The notes beneath the pieces are model-generated. The model made no database searches, was not told the DNA's origin, and saw nothing but the letters and a program-made list of their open reading frames with translations. Below, piece by piece: positions 18,523 through 27,076 of a stretch of DNA of 64,000 nt (the first letter of the stretch is position 1; each line of letters opens with the position of its first letter). The DNA lies in assembly GCA_937916845.1 (NCBI GenBank), contig CALFSK010000022.1, positions 1-64,000 on the forward strand, given 5' to 3'. The position numbers and the translations under genes were made by a program. Source of the stretch: an uncultured Lactobacillus sp. (GTDB lineage: Bacteria; Bacillota; Bacilli; Lactobacillales; Lactobacillaceae).

Positions 18523-19404
18523 CTAGACTTGCATTGTAAGCAGCTGATCAATAAACCGTTGTTCATCTGCCGTTGGGATATAGCCTGCTCGCGTGACAAC
18601 TGAAATATTAAAACTGACTGGTAACTGATCATTAATATCTAGACAGACCACCCCATCATCCGCCTTGACGACATCACGAACCAGCAAGCTGATGCCCATA
18701 TTGGCCTTAACCAAAGCTTTCACCCACGAAATATCTGGCGTCCGATATATGACCTCTGGATGAACACCCGCAAAATCACAATACGCTTGAAAGGCCTGCG
18801 GATGCACGTATTTACCATCGAGCCCAATAAACTGCGCTTGTCCTAAGTCTTTGAAATTAACCGCCGTTTGCTTCGCCAAACTGTTTTGCGGGCTCACGAT
18901 AATACTAAACGGGCGAGCCCCTAAACGAACCGCATGAACTGTCGGCAAATCAAATGGCAGGTACGACCCTAACAGCGCAATATTGATTTCACCATGCACC
19001 AATTTGCGCAACAGTTCATCCGAACCCGTTTCAGTGATTTTTAATTGTTGCAACAAGCCATTTTGTAACAACTTTTCCGCAATTTGTGGAAAATACAGCG
19101 TCCCAATAATTGGCGGTAAGCCAAACCTAATATCCGTCTGCTGGGCACTTTTAATCTCCTGATGCGCTAATTTCAAACTCGCTTGAATTTGTTGGGCATT
19201 TTTATAAAGCAATAACCCAGTACGAGTAATGTGAGTCTGCTGATGACGGCGATCTTGAATAACCAGTTTGACTGCGAATTCTTTTTCTAATCGCTGAATT
19301 GCCTGGGTCACCGCCGGTTGTGAGACAGCAAACTGTTTTGCGACCATGGTGTAGTTTTGGCAATCCACTAACGCCCGAAAGTAATCTAAATCACGCGTAT
19401 TCAT
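18523..19404 (-). CDS. LysR-type regulator coupled to citX
   Basis: 293 residues: N-terminal winged helix with VSQPAVTQAIQRLEKEF (~27-43) and a C-terminal LysR substrate-binding domain. Clearly paralogous to MleR (shared NT(K/R)DLxYF opening, VSQP helix and FGLPPIIGTLYFP). Its ATG overlaps the citX stop in an ATGA, so it is translated with citX. That ties it to citrate lyase maturation or to the fum/frd genes next door. Effector unknown; a C4- or C6-carboxylate is likely. Confidence 0.82.
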   Translation of the reverse strand: MNTRDLDYFRALVDCQNYTMVAKQFAVSQPAVTQAIQRLEKEFAVKLVIQDRRHQQTHITRTGLLLYKNAQQIQASLKLAHQEIKSAQQTDIRFGLPPIIGTLYFPQIAEKLLQNGLLQQLKITETGSDELLRKLVHGEINIALLGSYLPFDLPTVHAVRLGARPFSIIVSPQNSLAKQTAVNFKDLGQAQFIGLDGKYVHPQAFQAYCDFAGVHPEVIYRTPDISWVKALVKANMGISLLVRDVVKADDGVVCLDINDQLPVSFNISVVTRAGYIPTADEQRFIDQLLTMQV

Positions 19405-19946
19405 GCACGGTCACCAAATTCTGTCGCGTACATATCGGCAATCTTTCGCTGAAGTTCCGCCACTGAATGCCGCCGCGACCGGGCGCAATCCTTAGCCTCA
19501 CGATTGCACAATAAACAGCGCCGCTTTGGCAACCCCAAGTCGGTACGCGACATCGCTCGTTGTGATCCCGCCTGCAAGATGTCAATGTCATACAGGCGAC
19601 CGAGTGGATCTTGTTCTTCAAAAACCACGGCAGTCCGCTTGCTCGTTGCAAAGTCGGTATTTAAAATCAAGAACCGTTCATTGCCTGCCGGGTGATTCCA
19701 GTCGGCAGCCACCGTATATGTCGACAACTGCGCTTCAAATCGTTGCGTCCCGGCCAAAAACAATCGGCGTAGTGCATCGTTATTCTTAATCGGTCCCGGA
19801 ATATTCAACTTAATTGCCGCAATTGTTGCTTGGGGATTGGCTGCCATTAACTTTTGCTGATACGCGACACGTTGATCCCGTGCCGCGAGCATATCAGCAA
19901 TCGTTTGTGACGCTCCCGTCGTAAAAATCGTTGCCATGCTTGTCAC
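19401..19946 (-). CDS. citX: Citrate lyase holo-ACP synthase (CitX)
   Basis: Transfers the 2'-(5''-triphosphoribosyl)-3'-dephospho-CoA prosthetic group to the serine of CitD. 181 residues with the family marks AIKLNIPGPIKN, NHPAGNERFL, LGRLYDIDIL and the Cys/Arg-rich RRCLLCNREAKDCARSRRH near residue 140. The start is either GTG at 19946 (AGGA five nt upstream) or the ATG three codons later. It is separated from citCDEF by frdA and fumC, unlike the compact cit operons of other bacteria, and overlaps a LysR gene by 4 nt. Confidence 0.88.
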   Translation of the reverse strand: MTSMATIFTTGASQTIADMLAARDQRVAYQQKLMAANPQATIAAIKLNIPGPIKNNDALRRLFLAGTQRFEAQLSTYTVAADWNHPAGNERFLILNTDFATSKRTAVVFEEQDPLGRLYDIDILQAGSQRAMSRTDLGLPKRRCLLCNREAKDCARSRRHSVAELQRKIADMYATEFGDRA

Positions 19947-20093
19947 TTTCTTCCTATAATGATTACTTATACTCTCAGCTTAACTGAACCCCACTAATTT
20001 TCAAGCTATTTATCGCTTAATTTATTGCCACGACTAAAGTTTAAAACTGCCACCAACACCGTAACAATAATCGTTATTTCTAAATTATCCATC

Positions 20094-20265
20094 CGCTCCG
20101 TCGGACAGAGTCGGGTGCTATGGGGGACGGGTTCCAGCCAAAGTACGGTCTGGCACCCCAATTCAAAGCCGATAATTCACCTCTTTGAATTGCCCCGCAA
20201 GATTGGCAGATAAGAAACACCTGCCAATCTTGCCGACACAGCACACCAACTCTGTCCGACTGCGC
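20094..20265 (+). repeat. Cloverleaf repeat, copy 3 (forward)
   Basis: 172 bp from CGCTCCGTCGGAC to GTCCGACTGCGC. Outer stem GTCGGACAGAGT / ACTCTGTCCGAC; inner hairpins GGGTTCCAG/CTGGCACCC, CAATTCAAAG/CTTTGAATTG and GCAAGATTGGCAG/CTGCCAATCTTGC. Stem sequences differ from copies 1 and 2 but stay paired. The preceding GTTATTTCTAAAT is shared with copy 2. It is followed by a 37 bp linker and the reverse copy at 20303. Confidence 0.88.
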
Positions 20266-20302
20266 TAAATTAGCTCTACTATTGTTATTACCGTCAGATG
20301 AT

Positions 20303-20479
20303 CGGAGGTTGCCACTGATGACATCGGTCGTGAAGGTGGTCTTAGGCCGGTGATTTTTCCGGGCTTAAACTACGGACGGACTGGAACAATTGCGCATTTT
20401 GCAACTGTTCCAGTCGAGGGAGAAGACCGCTCTTTGGCTTCTCCCGGTCCCACGACCGCATGTCATCAGTGGCAACCGG
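20303..20479 (-). repeat. Cloverleaf repeat, copy 4 (reverse)
   Basis: Reverse-oriented partner of the copy at 20094. GGTTGCCACTGATGACAT pairs perfectly over 18 bp with its complement at the end, then CGGTCGTG/CACGACCG continues the stem. Inside are three hairpins: GTGGTCTTAGGCCGG/CCGGGCTTAAACTAC, CTGGAACA/TGTTCCAG and GGGAGAAG/CTTCTCCC. It fills the space between the frdA stop and citX, so frdA transcripts would read through it. Confidence 0.88.
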
Positions 20480-20560
20480 ACTAGCTTATAAGTTACAAAA
20501 AATCGACCGTGCGACTAGTTGCGGTCGTACGGTCGATTAAGTCTTATCATTTCAAAAAGA

Positions 20561-21949
20561 TTATTGTAAATATTTGAACATTTGTTGACCGGCTTGCCGA
20601 CCAAAGATCACCGTTTCAGCAATCGAGTTGCCACCAATCCGGTTATTCCCATGAAGCCCGCCAACGACTTCACCAGCCGCAAACAAACCAACGATTGGCT
20701 GATCATTTTTGTCTAGCACTTGGGTTGCAGGATTAATGGCAATCCCACCCATCGTGTAATGAACAGCGGGTGCAATATGAATTGAATAAAACGGTCCACT
20801 CGCAATGTCGCGATCCATCCCGGTTGTCCGGTTAAAAGCCGTGTCTTTGTGGTCGGCAACCGCTTGATTCCAGTCAGCGACCGTCTTTTCAAGCGTAGCA
20901 CCGTCTAATCCAGTTTCAGTCGCCAACGTGGTTAAGTCAGCACCATTCTTTACTAAACCGACATGGTCGTAAAATTCAACCGCTTTAACCCGGTCACGAA
21001 TTCCCCGGTCAAAAATCAGATAAGCACCCGTGCCACCGAGTTGGTCAATGGCGGCCGTGACGTTTTTCCGTGTGTCCAGTTCATTTACGAACCGAGCACC
21101 CTGTTTATTGACCAAAATTGCGCCTTCACCCCGAACGGCTTCACCAATCAAGTAAACGTGATCAGTATCTTGCTGAACAGTTGGATGGACTTGAACTTGA
21201 TCCATATCAACTACTTTTGCGCCGACTGCTTCTGCTAGGAGAATCCCATCACCGGTCGCACCCGGTTGGTTGGTCGTCTGATAACCTTTGAGATCATCAC
21301 GATACTTGCCCAGCAAAGCTTTGTTGGCACCAAAGCCACCCGTTGCTAGTAACACGGCACCCGCCGTAATCGTGACTGCACCGTCAGGAGTCGTTGCTTG
21401 GACACCACTGATTTTTCCAGCCGTCACAAGTAATTGATCAACCTTAACGTCTGTAAATAACGGTAATTTGGCAGCTGCGACTTGCTTTAACAATTCGGTT
21501 ACTAAGAAACCACCGATTGGGGCCATTGAACTCGGCCGGTGGGTCCGCATGACACTCATCCCACCAGTAATGGTCAAATCATCCAGTTTGATGTCGTGGT
21601 CAGCTAACCAGTCAATTGCTAAGGCACTGTGTTCTGTAAAGAACTTCAACAAGGCCTGATTGTTCATCCCGCCACCACCTTTGAAGGTTTCGTCGTAGAA
21701 GCCTTCAAAACTGTCAACGATATGATGATGCAATTGCACATTGGTTTCCGCCGCATTCATCCCAGAAGATGCTCGGTTGGTATTACCACCGATTTTCGGC
21801 ATCTTTTCTAAAATCACTGGCTTCAAGCCTAATTCGTGCGCTTGAATGGCAGCCGTTAATCCGGCACCACCAGACCCAATAATGACCACGTCATAGTTTG
21901 TTTTTAAATTCGTTAATGCAGTTGGTGTAAACGTAAATTTGTCAGCCAT
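20561..21949 (-). CDS. frdA: Soluble fumarate reductase flavoprotein (FrdA-like)
   Basis: FAD enzyme of the flavocytochrome c/fumarate reductase family that should reduce fumarate to succinate in the cytosol. 462 residues: Rossmann motif VVIIGSGGAGLTAAIQA (~20-36), EKMPKIGGNTNRASSGMNA, TGGMSVMRTHRPSS (active-site capping region), GARFVNELDTRKNVTAAI, and the C-terminal NNRIGGNSIAETVIFGRQAG FAD motif. No signal peptide, heme site or N-terminal FMN-binding domain, so it differs from secreted flavinylated reductases. Start ATG 21949 behind GAGGGG. It is 66 bp downstream of fumC, most likely in the same transcript. Confidence 0.88.
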   Translation of the reverse strand: MADKFTFTPTALTNLKTNYDVVIIGSGGAGLTAAIQAHELGLKPVILEKMPKIGGNTNRASSGMNAAETNVQLHHHIVDSFEGFYDETFKGGGGMNNQALLKFFTEHSALAIDWLADHDIKLDDLTITGGMSVMRTHRPSSMAPIGGFLVTELLKQVAAAKLPLFTDVKVDQLLVTAGKISGVQATTPDGAVTITAGAVLLATGGFGANKALLGKYRDDLKGYQTTNQPGATGDGILLAEAVGAKVVDMDQVQVHPTVQQDTDHVYLIGEAVRGEGAILVNKQGARFVNELDTRKNVTAAIDQLGGTGAYLIFDRGIRDRVKAVEFYDHVGLVKNGADLTTLATETGLDGATLEKTVADWNQAVADHKDTAFNRTTGMDRDIASGPFYSIHIAPAVHYTMGGIAINPATQVLDKNDQPIVGLFAAGEVVGGLHGNNRIGGNSIAETVIFGRQAGQQMFKYLQ

Positions 21950-22015
21950 CAAATTACCCCTCTCACTTCATCTTACATCATGAAATGGGCTGAAAAAAAT
22001 CCAGCCCATCTTACT

Positions 22016-23398
22016 TTAATCATCAATATTCGTCATGTCTAGTGGAACCATCCATTCATCGAATTGTTCCGCCGTGACTTTTCCGGACTTAATTGCAGCT
22101 TCACGTAAAGTCGTTCCAGCTTTTTCAGCTGCTTGGGCAATCATCGCACTGTCATGGTAGCCAATGTGTGGTGAAAGGGCCGTAACGGTCATCAATGAAC
22201 TGTCGACTAATTCAGCCATCCGATCCTGGTTAACGGTCAATCCGGCAATCATCCGGTCTGTGAATCCAGTAATGGTCCCAGCCAATAATTCAGCTGATTG
22301 TAAGAAGGCATCAATTAAGACCGTCTTGTAAACGTTCATTTCAAAGTTACCTTGGCTCGATGCTAAGTCCACGACCACGTCGTTACCCATGACCCGTACA
22401 GCCGCCATCGTAATGGCTTCAGCTTGGGTTGGGTTAACTTTACCAGGCATAATTGATGAGCCGGGTTCATTAGCTGGAATATTCAATTCATCGTAACCGG
22501 CACGGGGACCGCTAGCCAAGAAGCGAACATCGTTAGCAATCTTCATCAGATCAGCAGCCAACGTCTTAATGGCACCGTGAACCACGTTCAAGCCAGAATG
22601 ATGGGCTAAGCCATAAAATTTGTTGGAATCCGCTGTAAATTCGATCCCATAAAGCTTGCTCATTTCCGCTGCAATATTTTCAGCAAAGTGAGGCGCAGCG
22701 TTTAAGCCGGTCCCAACGGCCGTTCCGCCCATGGCAAGTTCACTCAAGGTTGGATTCAATTGCTTTAAGTAGTTAATATCATGTTCAATGGCACTGGCCC
22801 AACCACTAACTTCTTGACCGAATGTTAATGGTGTCGCATCTTGAAGATGTGTCCGGCCGATTTTAACGACGCGCCAGTACTTCTTTTGCTTGAGCTTTAA
22901 TTCGGCTAATAAGTGTTCCGCAGCGGCAATCAATTTATCCACTGCAACGGCAGCCGTAATATTCATTGCCGTTGGGAAGATATCATTGGAACTTTGCCCA
23001 TGGTTTACGTCGTCATTTGGCAAGATTTCAATGTCTGGGTTAATTTTGCCAGCCATATGCGCAACAACTTCATTAACGTTCATGTTCGTTTGCGTCCCGG
23101 AACCAGTTTGATAAACAACCAGTGGGAAGTCTTTACGTAAATCTTCGTCATCTAACGCTAACAGCTTATCAATGGCGGCCACAATCAAATCAGCCTTTTC
23201 AGCAGTCATTGCTTCAACTTCCTTGTTTGCAATTGCGGCTGCCCGCTTAATTTGAAGCAGTGCCCGAATCATTTCTAGTGGCATTTTTGTTCCAGTCGGG
23301 AAATTATGACGACTGCGTTCAGTTTGCGCACCCCATAGTGCGGTTACTGGAATTTTAACTTCGCCTAACGTATCTGATTCTACTCGATATTCTGTCAT
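22016..23398 (-). CDS. fumC: Class II fumarate hydratase (FumC)
   Basis: Interconverts malate and fumarate; iron-independent class II enzyme. 460 residues with the family signature GSSIMPGKVNPTQ (~312-324), the TGSGTQTNMNVNEV substrate block (~95), and GRTHLQDATPLTFGQE (~180). Start at ATG 23398, 8 nt after GGAGG. First gene of a fumC-frdA unit that turns malate into succinate. A palindromic cre-like site and a TATAGTCA palindrome lie upstream. Confidence 0.95.
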   Translation of the reverse strand: MTEYRVESDTLGEVKIPVTALWGAQTERSRHNFPTGTKMPLEMIRALLQIKRAAAIANKEVEAMTAEKADLIVAAIDKLLALDDEDLRKDFPLVVYQTGSGTQTNMNVNEVVAHMAGKINPDIEILPNDDVNHGQSSNDIFPTAMNITAAVAVDKLIAAAEHLLAELKLKQKKYWRVVKIGRTHLQDATPLTFGQEVSGWASAIEHDINYLKQLNPTLSELAMGGTAVGTGLNAAPHFAENIAAEMSKLYGIEFTADSNKFYGLAHHSGLNVVHGAIKTLAADLMKIANDVRFLASGPRAGYDELNIPANEPGSSIMPGKVNPTQAEAITMAAVRVMGNDVVVDLASSQGNFEMNVYKTVLIDAFLQSAELLAGTITGFTDRMIAGLTVNQDRMAELVDSSLMTVTALSPHIGYHDSAMIAQAAEKAGTTLREAAIKSGKVTAEQFDEWMVPLDMTNIDD

Positions 23399-23423
23399 GT
23401 TGATGACCTCCAATTAATATAGT

Positions 23424-23437
23424 AGTAAGCGCTTACT
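23424..23437. promoter_or_regulatory. Candidate cre (palindrome) upstream of fumC
   Basis: AGTAAGCGCTTACT is a perfect 14-bp palindrome containing the cre core, 26 bp upstream of the fumC start. In this position, CcpA binding would repress fumC-frdA when glucose is present. Confidence 0.5.
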
Positions 23438-23491
23438 AAATGTGTGAAAAAAATAACATTTAATTTATGATTTAATTCTAGTGCCTCGATA

Positions 23492-23505
23492 TGACTATAG
23501 TCAAA
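23492..23505. promoter_or_regulatory. Palindrome TGACTATAGTCA upstream of fumC
   Basis: A 12-bp perfect palindrome (23492-23503) ending in the TATAGTCAAA also found between mleS and mleR (17144-17153). Possible common LysR-type operator for the malate genes. Confidence 0.4.
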
Positions 23506-23727
23506 CTCAGTTTTAGCTATAAGTATTAGTTATGAGGTTGATATGACAACGATTAGAGCTATAATTTCTGTTCAACAATCACCTCTCCCAAAAATGTTTA
23601 TTTATTCACATAGTTTCATCATTAACTTTGAATCACGATCGTCTTCCCTGTTCAAAATAGACGACTTTTAGCTAGCTTTCTAAAGCTTGAAAATTAAATT
23701 TAAGGATTGATTACTTGTGAGTTAGTT

Positions 23728-23902
23728 CGGTTGCCAGTGATGAAATGCGGTCGCGGGACCAGGGCTAGCCTGAGGAACAGTCTAGCCCCTCGCCCAGAAC
23801 ACTCTTTGGATGACAGCTGTCCTGGACCGTCCGTGGTCTAAGGCCGGAAATTCACCGGTCAAAGGCTACCTTCACGACCGATGCCATCAGGGGCAGCCTC
23901 CG
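23728..23902 (+). repeat. Cloverleaf repeat, copy 5 (forward)
   Basis: 175 bp in the orientation of copies 1-3. Outer stem GGTTGCC(A)GTGATG... pairs with ...CATCAGGGGCAGCC, and inner hairpins are GGGCTAG/CTAGCCC, CCAG-A-ACA/TGT-C-CTGG and GTGGTCTAAGGCCGG/CCGGTCAAAGGCTAC. A 97 bp linker joins it to the reverse copy at 24000. Together they form one of the two ~460 bp inverted composite copies. Confidence 0.85.
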
Positions 23903-23999
23903 AGCATCCGATTAAATTCATATTTATCATAGACAACTTTCAACTATGTTGAGGTTGCTGACAAACTTAACCGGTTTGTTTTAAGGCAATCTTAGCGTA

Positions 24000-24165
24000 G
24001 CCGGCAGAACCAGCAGGCCATGTCGGCACTGTTAGCTGGCGTTGTTTGCCAGGTTACAGTGTGGGACGACTTGAAAGACTCGTCCTTTGAGGCTTTCAAG
24101 CGAGGCGGAAGACCGCCCTTTGTCTGCAGCCGACCCCATGGCCCACTGATTCTGCCGGCGAAGCG
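24000..24165 (-). repeat. Cloverleaf repeat, copy 6 (reverse)
   Basis: Starts GCCGGCAGAACCAG and ends CTGATTCTGCCGGC, forming the outer stem with one mismatch. Inner hairpins are CACTGT.../...ACAGTG, CGACTTGAAAG/CTTTCAAGCG and GAGGCGG-AAGAC/GTCT..CCGACCCC. More than 90 percent identical by eye to the inverted copy at 47126-47284. It lies 3' of citF. Confidence 0.85.
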
Positions 24166-24260
24166 CCGAAAAATGCTAATCTTCTAGTGTTAAGTAGTGT
24201 TATGGCAACGATCGAACTAGTTTTAGCACTATCAATCTTTAGCTAGCTTCATCATAACCT

Positions 24261-24297
24261 AAAACAGCGTTGACACAAAAGTATCAACGTTGTTTTA
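24261..24297 (-). terminator. Terminator of the citrate lyase operon
   Basis: AAAACAGCGTTGA / TCAACGTTGTTTT hairpin located 46 bp after the citF stop. The T-run is short and lies partly within the stem. Confidence 0.6.
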
Positions 24298-24343
24298 ATT
24301 ATTATTATTCAAGTTTCATGTTTTAAATCAAGCGCGGCTAAGC

Positions 24344-25882
24344 TTAATCTTTAACCGCTTTGATACTATCAATAATCGTCCCGTCACGGTATTCAATCAA
24401 AGCAACCGTGCGATCCGTAAATTCAAGTGGTTGTGGTTGACCGACTTTCTTTTCAGCAAGTTGTTGTAGCTCTTCGATGGTGTAGACCGGCACACCAGGA
24501 ACGTTGCTCAACGCCTTAACTAGGTCTTGGCGACGTGGGTTGATGGCAATCCCGTATTCCGTTACGACCACGTCAATTGAATCGCCAGGTGTGACCACGG
24601 TCGTCACTTCTGGGACAATCGTCGCTAACCGTCCACGAACAAGTGGTGCAGAAATAATGGTTAACTTAGCTGTCGCTGCATCCTGATGACCACCAATGGC
24701 ACCCCGAATCACGCCATCTGAACCGGACATGACGTTGACGTTAAAGTGCGTGTCAATTTCCAAAGCACTCAGAATCGCAACGTCTAATTGGTCAACCATC
24801 GCGCCCTTATTATCAGGGTCAGCATACCATGACGCGTCAATTTCTTGTTGCTTCGGGTTAGCATGCATGGATGCTGCCGCGCCCTTATCGAAATCTTGAA
24901 CGTCCATGACCTTGCCGACTAAACCTTCTTCTAACAAGTCCGTCGTTGGCTTGGTAATCCCACCAAGTGCAAACGACGCCTTGATCTGGTTGTCGAGCAT
25001 TGCTTGGCGCAAGTAACGCGTTACGGCCAGCGCTGCACCACCAGAACCAGTTTGGAATGAAAAGCCATTTTTGAAGTATGGTGAGTTCACAATGACATCA
25101 TTAACGGTCTGCGCAATCTTCAATTCCTTAGGGTCTTTGGTGAAACGGGTTGCCCCGGAACCAATCTTGTCAGGATCACCAACTTGATCAACTTTTACCA
25201 CGTAATCGACCTGGGTCTGTTTAATTGACGCTGGCGTATTCGGGTAAGCCACTAAATTATCCGTTAATAACACGACCTGATTGGCATACTGAGCATCCAT
25301 TAACGCATAACCTAATGAACCAAAGACCGCCTTACCAGCCATCCCATTAGCATTACCTAACCGATCGGCGTTGGGCACCCCGAGAAAGGCCACGTCAATT
25401 TTAATATCGCCGTGTTCAATGGCCCGTGCACGATTCCCATGTGACCGGAAAATCACTGGGTTGGCTAAGCCACCGTGTGAAACGAAGTCGCCAAGCGAGC
25501 CCCGCATCCCGGAACTCGTGATGTTGGTAATGGTGCCGGCTTTGATGGCTTCAATAACCATATCGTTCATCACACCCGTCAATGAAGAAGGTGCTAACGT
25601 TAAGTTTTTAATGCCCGCATCAATAATTGCCCGCATCACTTGGTTAAAGACGAAGTCACCATTTCTGAAATGATGGTGAAATGAAATCGTCATCCCATCT
25701 TTAACCGTTGCTTTAACGACGTCCGCAACGGAGTCGACGACTTTATCGTCCCCGGTTGAAACGTGGACTTTCGGTGCCACCCGTTGAATCTCTGGGTGAC
25801 CGATTTCGGTCGATTCAAATCCTTGATAATTTAACTTTTCCATTAAATCCGCTGGTAATTCACGATTTACACTATTTTTCAA
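24344..25882 (-). CDS. citF: Citrate lyase alpha subunit (CitF)
   Basis: Citrate:acetyl-ACP transferase, the alpha subunit of citrate lyase. 512 residues; typical stretches are [27 protein letters not shown] at the start, [31 protein letters not shown], and [17 protein letters not shown] with the CoA-transferase-like active region. The start is a TTG (25880-25882) behind GAGGAGGG, overlapping the citE stop by 11 nt; an apparent ATG seven codons upstream lies before that site. Last gene of mae-citCDEF. Confidence 0.93.
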   Translation of the reverse strand: MKNSVNRELPADLMEKLNYQGFESTEIGHPEIQRVAPKVHVSTGDDKVVDSVADVVKATVKDGMTISFHHHFRNGDFVFNQVMRAIIDAGIKNLTLAPSSLTGVMNDMVIEAIKAGTITNITSSGMRGSLGDFVSHGGLANPVIFRSHGNRARAIEHGDIKIDVAFLGVPNADRLGNANGMAGKAVFGSLGYALMDAQYANQVVLLTDNLVAYPNTPASIKQTQVDYVVKVDQVGDPDKIGSGATRFTKDPKELKIAQTVNDVIVNSPYFKNGFSFQTGSGGAALAVTRYLRQAMLDNQIKASFALGGITKPTTDLLEEGLVGKVMDVQDFDKGAAASMHANPKQQEIDASWYADPDNKGAMVDQLDVAILSALEIDTHFNVNVMSGSDGVIRGAIGGHQDAATAKLTIISAPLVRGRLATIVPEVTTVVTPGDSIDVVVTEYGIAINPRRQDLVKALSNVPGVPVYTIEELQQLAEKKVGQPQPLEFTDRTVALIEYRDGTIIDSIKAVKD

Positions 25883-26786
25883 TGTAATTGCCCTCCTCAT
25901 CAAGTAGGTTGGAAACTTTGGCTAGCTTCATCACACGCTGTGCACGTAGGACAACGGGCCGGTCGACCATTTGTCCGTTCATCGAGATGACACCGGAACC
26001 CTTAATCCGGGCTTCTTCAATCGCTGCGATTACCTTTTGTGCCTTGATGACTTCATCCTTAGTCGGTTCGTAGACTGAGTTGACCATCGCAATTTGGCGT
26101 GGGTTAACGAGTGATTTGCCATCAAAACCAAGTTGATGAATGTGACGCGTCTCACGGTAGAAGCCTTCGGGATCAGACATATTCGTAAAGACCGTATCAA
26201 ACGCTGCAATTCCAGCTGCCCGTGCTGAATGCAAGACCATGTTACGGGCAAACTCTAATTCAGCACCGTCAGGATAACGGTGGGTCTTCATATCGGTCGT
26301 ATAATCTTCGGCAGACAAGGCAACCCCAATCATCCGGTCGGAAGACGCTGCGATTGCTGGTGCGTTTAACACACCCTTAGCACTTTCAATGGCCGCCATA
26401 ACATGGGTCGTTCCCACAGGAATCCCAAATTCTTTTTCAGCAGCGGCCACATCCTTGACCAGTGTCTTCATCATTTCTGCGGATTCAACTTTTGGCAACC
26501 GAATAACATCGATTCCCGCCTTAACCATTGCTTTAACGTCATCCGCGTAGTACTTAGTATCCAAACCATTAACCCGAACAACGAGTTCAGCATTACCATA
26601 GTCCTGGGTCTTTAAGGCTTCATACACCAGTAAACGAGCGGCATCCTTTTCAGCCATCGAAACGGCATCTTCCAGGTCAAACATAATGGAATCGGCACCG
26701 TAAATGCCCGCGTCCTTGACCATTGCGGGGTTATTACCTGGCACAAACATCATTGTACGACGTAATCGTTCTTCTTTTTCAGCCAT
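25872..26786 (-). CDS. citE: Citrate lyase beta subunit (CitE)
   Basis: Citryl-ACP lyase subunit: cleaves citryl-ACP to acetyl-ACP and oxaloacetate. 304 residues of TIM-barrel HpcH/HpaI type: [14 protein letters not shown] near the N-terminus, [16 protein letters not shown] with the metal-binding acidic residues (~35), RVNGLDT, and [15 protein letters not shown]. Start ATG at 26786 behind GGGAGG; the ATG shares one base with the citD stop (TAATG), so the two are coupled. Confidence 0.94.
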   Translation of the reverse strand: MAEKEERLRRTMMFVPGNNPAMVKDAGIYGADSIMFDLEDAVSMAEKDAARLLVYEALKTQDYGNAELVVRVNGLDTKYYADDVKAMVKAGIDVIRLPKVESAEMMKTLVKDVAAAEKEFGIPVGTTHVMAAIESAKGVLNAPAIAASSDRMIGVALSAEDYTTDMKTHRYPDGAELEFARNMVLHSARAAGIAAFDTVFTNMSDPEGFYRETRHIHQLGFDGKSLVNPRQIAMVNSVYEPTKDEVIKAQKVIAAIEEARIKGSGVISMNGQMVDRPVVLRAQRVMKLAKVSNLLDEEGNYIEK

Positions 26787-27076
26787 TATAATACCTCCCA
26801 TGCTGGTGTCGTGGTTTCGAGGGCCCGCTGTGCAGCGGCAATCGTCCGTGCTTTAATGACACAGTCTAAAGCCCCTTTATCGACAGCACGCACCCGCACA
26901 TTATCAATATTTAATTGCTGCAAAGTGGTGGTAATCACGTGTTTGATTTGAGCACCAAATTGTTTAATGACATCTGATTCTAAATCGATCTGAATGCCGT
27001 TATCCCCCGCCATTAACATGATTTGAATATCAGATGATTCCAACGTTCCGGCAAAAGCCGATGTCTTAATTTCCAT
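26786..27076 (-). CDS. citD: Citrate lyase acyl carrier protein (CitD, gamma)
   Basis: 96-residue acyl carrier protein of citrate lyase. The prosthetic-group serine is in GTLESSD (Ser14 by family comparison), and KGALDCVIKARTIAAAQRA is the conserved C-terminal helix. It overlaps the 3' end of citC by 11 nt and abuts citE in a TAATG, so stoichiometry is probably set by coupled translation. Modified by CitX (19.4 kb), acetylated by CitC. Confidence 0.94.
   Translation of the reverse strand: MEIKTSAFAGTLESSDIQIMLMAGDNGIQIDLESDVIKQFGAQIKHVITTTLQQLNIDNVRVRAVDKGALDCVIKARTIAAAQRALETTTPAWEVL

Larger units (their letters stand above)
23711..24173 (+). repeat. Composite inverted repeat, copy I (~460 bp)
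   Basis: Cloverleaf (forward), linker and cloverleaf (reverse) as a unit, matching the reverse complement of 47113-47573. The linker (from GAGCATCCGAT to GGCAATCTTAGCG) is also conserved between the two, with only scattered differences. The intervals 23399-23710 and 24174-24260 hold only the fumC promoter region and AT-rich DNA. Confidence 0.85.

Noticed and set aside
18198..20479. Cloverleaf repeats as tRNA genes or tRNA-like remnants
   Set aside because: Although four-armed, they are ~170 nt with stems of 8-18 bp, and lack a T-loop GTTCGA, a 7-bp acceptor pattern and CCA.
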